Position numbers and translations under genes: made by a program. From NCBI GenBank assembly GCA_027622005.1, contig JAQBZH010000019.1, forward strand, positions 1-46,715: a DNA stretch of 46,715 nt, written 5' to 3'. Shown here piece after piece: positions 41,569 through 46,715 of this stretch (its first letter is position 1; each line of letters opens with the position of its first letter). Origin of the DNA: Bacteroidota bacterium. GTDB taxonomy: Bacteria; Bacteroidota; Rhodothermia; Rhodothermales; UBA10348. Under the pieces are notes generated by a model. It did no database searches, was not told the DNA's origin, and saw only the letters and a program-made list of their open reading frames with translations.

Positions 41569-43569
41569 TTACGGCGTTAGTCGTCGAAAAGAAGCGACTC
41601 CTTCGTCCAGAAATGCAGCAAATTCGCCTTCATCCATCATGGCGCTGCGCCTGGTTAATAATTGGCGATCTGCAGGAGACACGATGGCAAACGTAGGAAG
41701 TGCCGGCGTTCCGGTCAGTTCCATTTGAAACTGGTGGAAGGCGTCACCCTTTTTCAAGTCGTCAGTGTACAATCGGAGTAGAACAAAATCGTTTGAAAAC
41801 CGGGACGCGATCCCTGGTAGAGGAAACACGTTGGCCTCCATTTGCCGGCAATTGGTGCACGTCCAACCGGAAAAATCAACGAAAAGGGGCCGCTGTTGGG
41901 CTTCCGCTTCTGCAAACGCACCTTCAATATCATCAATAAACCAATCTTCTTCGCTGGAACCAGCGTTCTTTTCTGAAGCACCAATCGTTGAATAAATGGA
42001 CACGTCTGACCCGCGGGCGGGGGGCAGGTAAGCGTCAAGGGCCTTGAGAGGGGCACCCAAAAGACCAGGGATCATATATAGAGCTAAAACAAAAAAGAAA
42101 ATCGCCGCGAAAAGCCGTCCTACTCCAACCGTTTCAACAGGAGGATCGTGAGGAAATCGCAGCTTCCCAAGGAGATATAGACCCGCTAAAAAGAAGACGA
42201 CTAGGACAAAAGCGATTCCCAATGTCCTCGAAATCAATCCAAAACCCCAAACGAGATCCGCATTTGATAAAAACTTGACGGCAGCCGCGATCTCAATGAA
42301 TCCCAAAATGACCTTTACGGAATTCATCCAGGATCCGGAAGAAGGAAGTTTTTGAAGCGCCCGTGGAAACAAGGATAGCAGTACAAAAGGTAGGGCAAAA
42401 GTAGTGCTGTAGGCCAACATCCCGAACAATGGAAAAGCCCATGTACCGCCGGAAGCGGCAGCCAAAAGTCCCCCAACAAACGGGGCGGTGCATGAAAATG
42501 ATACGAGCGTCAAGGTCAATCCCATGAAGAGAACTCCCGTCCAACTAGTGTCCGATTGCCCCTTCGATCCGGCCCAATTGAGGACAAAAGATGGAAGACG
42601 GAGTTCAAAAACGCCCAGCAGAGAGAGCGCAAAGCCAATTAGAACAGTAGCGATTAAAAGGTTTACCCACGGACTTGAAGCGATGGACTGAGCTCCGGCC
42701 GCGCCCACCACCAACGCCATAATCACGCCAATTCCTGTAAACGTTATAACAATTGAAGCCCCATAAACCAATGACATTCGGACCGCTTTGGCTCGGTCTT
42801 TCCCTTGATTCGTGAAATACGAAACGGTTAGGGGAATCATAGGAAAAACGCACGGCGTCAAAAGCGAAGCTAACCCTGCCCCGATCGCCAAGAATATGAA
42901 GGGCCAAAATCCGTTCCGACGATAATTATCATAATCAGAATCGGAACTCATCACGCCCGCCTCACTCGGTCCGGACCCCGATTCGAGCAATTCAAGTGCT
43001 TCTGGGGTCGCTGTACAACCAATACAAGAAGCATCGAAAGCCAATTCTACTTGAATGGGAACGGTAGTGGGACGTAAACACAAGCCGAGCGAATCAGAAC
43101 AGATTTGATACCGGACTTTGGCATCCAGCGAGTAAGTCCCCGTAGCCACCGAATCGGATGCCGCTACTCCAAAGTAAAAAGTAGCTTTTTTGTGAAAATA
43201 CTTGAGCTCTAGATTAAAATTGGTGTCGAAACCAGACTCTGGCGCTTCTTGGCTTATGGAAGCCAGTGGTTTAAAGCCCTCAGGTAGTCCCGTCCATTCG
43301 AGTACTACTCCATATGGCCTACTCAGTACGTCCTGTTGAACCGGAAGCGATGCGTCAAGGGCGTACATCTTCCAATCCCCTTCTATGGTAGCTTGAACGC
43401 GTGCGACCATCTTTCCCCCAGGTCCGATCGAAGACGGAATGGGCGTCGTCTTCCAGGTCACGTATTCTTCCGGAAGCTTAACGTCCGGGGCACCGAACTG
43501 AGCATGGACCGGGCGTGAAACTCCGGAAAGGATCAATAAAGCAAATAAACTAAAGACTAGTTGTCTCAT
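41569..43569 (-). CDS. dsbD: Thiol:disulfide interchange protein DsbD
   Basis: Inner-membrane reductant conductor that passes electrons from cytoplasmic thioredoxin to periplasmic partners, 666 residues. Signal peptide: LVFSLFALLILSGVSRPVHA. The N-terminal alpha domain holds C157 and C164 (CSDSLGLC), and a further CIGC at 182-185 lies in the linker. The eight-helix beta domain has its redox cysteines in LTPCVFPMIPLTVSYF and FSCTAPFVGG. The C-terminal thioredoxin-like gamma domain has the CxxC in GWTCTNCRQME. All three redox centres are present. The extra CxxC near 182 is not in the classic E. coli layout as I recall. It lies 85 bp downstream of rplI with a hairpin between. Confidence 0.93.
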   Translation of the reverse strand: MRQLVFSLFALLILSGVSRPVHAQFGAPDVKLPEEYVTWKTTPIPSSIGPGGKMVARVQATIEGDWKMYALDASLPVQQDVLSRPYGVVLEWTGLPEGFKPLASISQEAPESGFDTNFNLELKYFHKKATFYFGVAASDSVATGTYSLDAKVRYQICSDSLGLCLRPTTVPIQVELAFDASCIGCTATPEALELLESGSGPSEAGVMSSDSDYDNYRRNGFWPFIFLAIGAGLASLLTPCVFPMIPLTVSYFTNQGKDRAKAVRMSLVYGASIVITFTGIGVIMALVVGAAGAQSIASSPWVNLLIATVLIGFALSLLGVFELRLPSFVLNWAGSKGQSDTSWTGVLFMGLTLTLVSFSCTAPFVGGLLAAASGGTWAFPLFGMLAYSTTFALPFVLLSLFPRALQKLPSSGSWMNSVKVILGFIEIAAAVKFLSNADLVWGFGLISRTLGIAFVLVVFFLAGLYLLGKLRFPHDPPVETVGVGRLFAAIFFFVLALYMIPGLLGAPLKALDAYLPPARGSDVSIYSTIGASEKNAGSSEEDWFIDDIEGAFAEAEAQQRPLFVDFSGWTCTNCRQMEANVFPLPGIASRFSNDFVLLRLYTDDLKKGDAFHQFQMELTGTPALPTFAIVSPADRQLLTRRSAMMDEGEFAAFLDEGVASFRRLTP

Positions 43570-43585
43570 CGGTTGCCAGAAATAG

Positions 43586-43627
43586 AGAAGGGTATCCGTC
43601 AGCGCTATCGCAAACGAATACCCTTCT
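43586..43627. terminator. 10-bp stem hairpin between rplI and dsbD
   Basis: AGAAGGGTAT (43586-43595) and ATACCCTTCT (43618-43627) are perfect inverted copies around a 22-base loop. It begins 28 bp after the rplI stop and ends 17 bp before the dsbD start on the minus strand. The lack of a U-run makes full termination doubtful; attenuation or transcript protection of the ribosomal operon is possible. Confidence 0.5.
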
Positions 43628-43654
43628 TCAATGTTGCCTGATCCGAAGATGCGC

Positions 43655-44113
43655 TTACTCAGCCGCTACTTCTTCCGGCTCAACGCGGACTTTTACATCA
43701 GCTGTAACTTCAGTATGAATCTTAACCTTCGCGGTGTAAACGCCGAGCATACGAATATCTTCTTCGAGCTCTACTTTACGGCGATCGACCGAAAATCCCT
43801 GAGCAGCTAAAGCATCAGCTACGTGCTGAGCGGTTACCGAGCCAAAAATGCGGTTTTCCTCGCCGACCTTGGCGCGAACAACGATTTCAAGGCTGGACAT
43901 TTGCTTGGCCACTGCCATAGCATCTTCTTTCTTCTTGTTCAGCTTGCGAGAAGCTTGACGGCGGTCCTCCAACTGTGCTTTGATGGCGTTTTTTGTTGCC
44001 AATCGTGCAGCACCGTTAGGAATCAGAAAGTTTTGCCCGTAACCGTCTTTTACGTTTACGACCGCACCTTCTTCGCCTAATTTATCGACATTTTTAAGGA
44101 GAATGACTTTCAT
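43655..44113 (-). CDS. rplI: Large-subunit ribosomal protein L9
   Basis: Ribosomal protein bL9, 152 residues. The N-terminal domain reads MKVILLKNVDKLGEEGAVVN, VKDGYGQNFLIPNGAARLAT. It is followed by the long connecting helix and the C-terminal 23S-binding domain (SVTAQHVADALAAQGFSVDR). Length and features are normal. It is the third gene of rpsF-rpsR-rplI on the minus strand, 53 bp after rpsR. A few extra acidic residues end it (PEEVAAE). Confidence 0.97.
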   Translation of the reverse strand: MKVILLKNVDKLGEEGAVVNVKDGYGQNFLIPNGAARLATKNAIKAQLEDRRQASRKLNKKKEDAMAVAKQMSSLEIVVRAKVGEENRIFGSVTAQHVADALAAQGFSVDRRKVELEEDIRMLGVYTAKVKIHTEVTADVKVRVEPEEVAAE

Positions 44114-44166
44114 ATTAGGGTCACTTTAAGCACCGGTAGACTAATCTGCCGACGCCGGATTCGAAA

Positions 44167-44373
44167 TTACATAATCGAGTCTGATACGAACGGTATCAAA
44201 GCCAAATGACGCGCCCGTTTAACTGCAGTCGTCAACTGACGCTGAAATTTTGCGGACACGTTGGTGATACGGCGGGGAAGAATCTTTCCCTGTTCGTTCA
44301 ATGAACGCTTGATAAGCTCAACGTCTTTGTAGTCAACGTAAGCTGGCTCTCTAAAAGTGGTATTAGTAGACAT
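44167..44373 (-). CDS. rpsR: Small-subunit ribosomal protein S18
   Basis: Ribosomal protein bS18, 68 residues. The family core [20 protein letters not shown] is followed by [20 protein letters not shown] and [11 protein letters not shown]. The ATG at 44373 ([10 protein letters not shown]) starts 1 bp after the rpsF stop; the frame extends to 44403, but that part repeats the reverse reading of the rpsF acidic tail. It contains no cysteines, so it is the zinc-free form. There is no ssb gene between rpsF and rpsR, unlike in many Proteobacteria and Firmicutes. Confidence 0.96.
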   Translation of the reverse strand: MSTNTTFREPAYVDYKDVELIKRSLNEQGKILPRRITNVSAKFQRQLTTAVKRARHLALIPFVSDSIM

Positions 44374-44374
44374 A

Positions 44375-44770
44375 CTAGTCGTCGTCCTCGTCGTCGTTTT
44401 CATGATGAACAGGCATTCCTGCGTAAGAAATTGCTTGCCTTGTTTTCGATTCTTCGTAATGACGGATCATTTTCGAATCCATGCGAAGCGTCAAATATCT
44501 CAGCACGTTGTCGTCGATTTCCAGCGAACGTTCCAAACGTGGAATCATTACTCCCGACGAACGGAAGTACATATTCACGTAATAACCGTTACGTTTTTTC
44601 TGAATTGGAAATGACAAACGGCGCTGACCCCATTCGGCAACTTCGATGATTTCGCCACCGGCTTCAGAAACATAGGCCGTAACTCGTGCAACGAGATCCT
44701 TAACCTGTTCGTCTGAAATAACCGAATTGACGATGTACGTTAATTCGTACGTGTTTTGTATTGTAGCCAT
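44375..44770 (-). CDS. rpsF: Small-subunit ribosomal protein S6
   Basis: Ribosomal protein bS6, 131 residues, binding S18 on the 30S platform. It begins [20 protein letters not shown], followed by [20 protein letters not shown] and [20 protein letters not shown], all typical. The C-terminal tail is acidic (HENDDEDDD). The 157-bp leader towards prfA contains a small hairpin just before the ribosome-binding region (GGGCATAGCCC on the minus strand, about 44791-44801). It could be an S6-S18 autoregulatory site, but the match is not clear. Confidence 0.96.
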   Translation of the reverse strand: MATIQNTYELTYIVNSVISDEQVKDLVARVTAYVSEAGGEIIEVAEWGQRRLSFPIQKKRNGYYVNMYFRSSGVMIPRLERSLEIDDNVLRYLTLRMDSKMIRHYEESKTRQAISYAGMPVHHENDDEDDD

Positions 44771-44927
44771 TGATCCCCTTGGAAAATTGATGGGCTATGC
44801 CCCACGCTAGTCGTTCTATTTGAATGAATCCGTGGAGCAGGGATTGTACAGAACAGCAAAATACGAATTCGGTGGTGCAAAACCACTCCCTTACATGACA
44901 TTCGCCGAATCTGCATAGGAAACGAGC

Positions 44928-46004
44928 CTACATATTGGCCAGGCGGTCGGCATTATCTGCAGTTCGGAGGGCATTTACGATCTCATCCAAATCGCCGTTC
45001 ATCACCTTTTCTAGCGCGTGGTTCTTCTCATCACCCTCCAGGCGATGGTCAGTCACTCTCCCTTGAGGCCAGTTATAGGTCCGAATTTTGGCACTCCGGT
45101 CCCCAGTCGAGACCTGCGACTTCCTTGCCTCGCTTCGCTCTGATTCGATTTTGGCGAGCTCCAAGTCATAGAGCCTCGAACGCAATACCCTCATGGCTTT
45201 GTCTTTATTCTTTAACTGGCTCTTTTCATCCTGACAGGTAACCACCAACCCCGTCGGAATATGCGTAATTCGTACGGCCGAATCCGTCGTATTGACGCTC
45301 TGACCGCCCGGACCGCTGCTTCGGTAGACGTCAATTTTTAGGTCGTTTGCCAGAATGGTTATGTCGACTTCCTCTGCTTCAGGAAGTACGGCCACGGTAG
45401 CGGCTGAGGTATGAATACGGCCGGAAGACTCCGTTGCAGGAACGCGTTGGACCCGGTGGACACCACTCTCATATTTCATGGTGCCAAACGCTTCCGGGCC
45501 GCTAATACTGAATACAATTTCCTTGAAACCTCCTTTTGTCCCCAACGAGATACTAAGGAGGTCGACTTTCCACTCTTTTATCTCAGCCACTTTCAAATAT
45601 AACCGATACAAATCTCCGGCAAACAGCGCAGCTTCGTCCCCCCCGGTTCCGGCTCGGATTTCCACAATAGCATCTTTAGTATCCTCGGGGTCCTTGGGGA
45701 TAAGCTTCAGCCGGAGTTGGTCCTCTTGCTTTGGAAACGAGGACTCCAACTCAATTAGCTCCATTTGAGCCATTTCTAACAGATCTGGATCGCGTTCACT
45801 ACGAATCATCTCCTTCAGATCGACCATTTCGGCGACCTTGTTCCGGTATTCGGTGATCAGTGAAACGATGGCGCGTAGCGATGTGTGTTCCCGGCCTAAA
45901 CTGGCCATCTTTCGGGGGTCTGTAGCAATTGCCGGGTCAAACATCTCTTGGGTGATGTCATTAAATCGCCGTTCAATTCCGTCCAGGATTTCTGGATTGA
46001 TCAT
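44928..46004 (-). CDS. prfA: Peptide chain release factor 1
   Basis: Class-I release factor that recognises UAA and UAG, 358 residues. The codon-reading PxT motif is P189-A-T191 in VPATESSGRIHTS, which separates RF1 from RF2. The peptidyl-transferase motif GGQ is at 233-235 in SSGPGGQSVNTTDSAVR. The GTGGDEAALFAGDLYRLY block is normal. The ATG at 46004 (MINPEILDG) was chosen; the frame runs to 46043 but without family-like residues. It is upstream of rpsF on the same strand and divergent from the small membrane protein gene. Many genes in the window end in TAA or TAG, consistent with an active RF1. Confidence 0.96.
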   Translation of the reverse strand: MINPEILDGIERRFNDITQEMFDPAIATDPRKMASLGREHTSLRAIVSLITEYRNKVAEMVDLKEMIRSERDPDLLEMAQMELIELESSFPKQEDQLRLKLIPKDPEDTKDAIVEIRAGTGGDEAALFAGDLYRLYLKVAEIKEWKVDLLSISLGTKGGFKEIVFSISGPEAFGTMKYESGVHRVQRVPATESSGRIHTSAATVAVLPEAEEVDITILANDLKIDVYRSSGPGGQSVNTTDSAVRITHIPTGLVVTCQDEKSQLKNKDKAMRVLRSRLYDLELAKIESERSEARKSQVSTGDRSAKIRTYNWPQGRVTDHRLEGDEKNHALEKVMNGDLDEIVNALRTADNADRLANM

Positions 46005-46258
46005 AGTAGAGTGGTTGTGGGAGAGTGGCCCGATAAACGCCACCTGCCTCGTTTGGTTCGAGGCGTCGAATCAGTCCATTCCTGAGACAAACAATCTCAG
46101 TCTGAGTCTTACTTCTGTAAAAAAAGAGCAACGGCCGAGCGCAAATCGGTTGTTTCTACCCGTATTCAACTCTGTGCCCAGTAATGGCACGCTTTGTGCA
46201 AATACTCGATTGACTCTGATTATTACGCGTAACCTGCCACCGCACTTTTTTACAACAC

Positions 46259-46645
46259 ATGCTCGCGTCTCCGTATCACAAGCTAACATCATCCAATTCC
46301 GTTCGCGGAGTTTTGCTTTGGGTGATTACCTGTCTTACCGTTTTTTATGTACTAGATGGATTGGCTACAAGGCCGTTGGCTGTCGAGATAGAAGAGTTTA
46401 GGAAGGCCGGGATGTCGGATGAGCAAGTTTTGTCGATGGCGCTTCAAAAGGCCAACGAAATCCAGCCAAATCGATGGTGGATTCACGACCGCGAAGCTTA
46501 CTTAGTGTTCGACTCAACTCATCTATACAACATTAGCCCTGCAACGTACGCCGCATTCAATCTAGAAGTAGGTCAAGACGCTGCAGACGTCCCGAAGCCC
46601 ATCGCAACGATTAAGCAAAAAGTGGCGAGGATGCAGGCACCTTGA
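46259..46645 (+). CDS. Hypothetical protein with one N-terminal membrane helix
   Basis: Protein of 128 residues that I do not recognise. One hydrophobic helix (GVLLWVITCLTVFYVLDGL, about 17-35) is followed by a soluble part containing AGMSDEQVLSMALQKA and PNRWWIHDREAYLVFDSTHL. The N-terminus is weakly basic, so the soluble part is probably outside the cytoplasm. Composition and codon use look genuine. It is divergent from prfA across a 254-bp spacer in which I see no clear promoter. A signal-anchor or lipid-facing role is only a guess. Confidence 0.6.
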   Translation: MLASPYHKLTSSNSVRGVLLWVITCLTVFYVLDGLATRPLAVEIEEFRKAGMSDEQVLSMALQKANEIQPNRWWIHDREAYLVFDSTHLYNISPATYAAFNLEVGQDAADVPKPIATIKQKVARMQAP

Positions 46646-46715
46646 TTCTCAATTAAGCGAAGTCGATTACGAGACCAAATCTGGTAGACGACGAAAAGGG
46701 GGCTGCGCGAATGCG

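Overview
The window looks like a chromosomal stretch from a member of the Rhodothermota/Balneolota group (the wider Bacteroidota neighbourhood). The evidence is a three-gene type-B succinate dehydrogenase in the order cytochrome b, flavoprotein, iron-sulfur; a complete BatA-B-C-D-E aerotolerance operon; parA-parB followed by a DUF5683 gene; an RNase E/G that lacks the usual CPxC zinc-link; and several TAnnTTTG-like promoter elements. A free-standing purQ and a serine palmitoyltransferase gene fit Rhodothermota better than Bacteroidia. Base composition is close to balanced. Genes are dense, starts include TTG and GTG, and no insertion sequence, prophage or CRISPR array was seen. The content is mostly core genome.

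Layout. 1-5.7 kb: the 3' part of a DUF2961 (GH172-like) gene, then a minus-strand set of RNase E/G, a secreted barrel-like protein, a 96-residue unknown and a PhnP-like metallo-hydrolase. 5.7-6.3 kb: a 584-bp divergent spacer. 6.3-11.1 kb: TCA-cycle block (citrate synthase, SdhC-A-B). 11.1-11.8 kb: purQ. 12.1-19.5 kb: DUF58 protein, a membrane protein and BatA-E, tightly coupled by overlapping start and stop codons. 19.7-20.3 kb: thymidine kinase. 20.3-24.6 kb: minus-strand MlaE-F-D lipid transport operon followed by an HD protein and a DUF445 membrane protein. 24.8-26.9 kb: radA and rpiA, convergent. 27.0-29.5 kb: two paralogous MacB-type permeases. 29.7-32.2 kb: a GNAT protein and a UvrD-family helicase. 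32.3-34.9 kb: DnaA-box-bearing spacer, parAB and the DUF5683 gene. 35.2-38.3 kb: serine palmitoyltransferase, a GNAT-type protein that may be the ceramide N-acyltransferase, and a HAD phosphatase. 38.4-39.6 kb: a long region with no convincing protein gene. 39.6-43.6 kb: rhomboid, ECF sigma factor, UspA, DsbD. 43.7-46.0 kb: L9, S18, S6 and RF1. 46.3-46.6 kb: a small membrane protein.

The most interesting item is at 38.4-39.2 kb. On the minus strand a near-perfect sigma-70 promoter (TTGACT, 17 bp, TATAAT) is followed about 760 nt later by an intrinsic terminator. Between them lie at least eight short hairpins capped by GNRA or UUCG tetraloops, and a helix that joins the 5' and 3' ends. No protein, RNase P, tmRNA or rRNA hallmark is visible. 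This is best explained as a large, ornate, structured non-coding RNA. Secondary items are a bistable-looking hairpin at 29.6 kb, a very stable 16-bp hairpin at 39.4 kb, a DnaA-box pair next to parAB, and the compact sphingolipid cluster.
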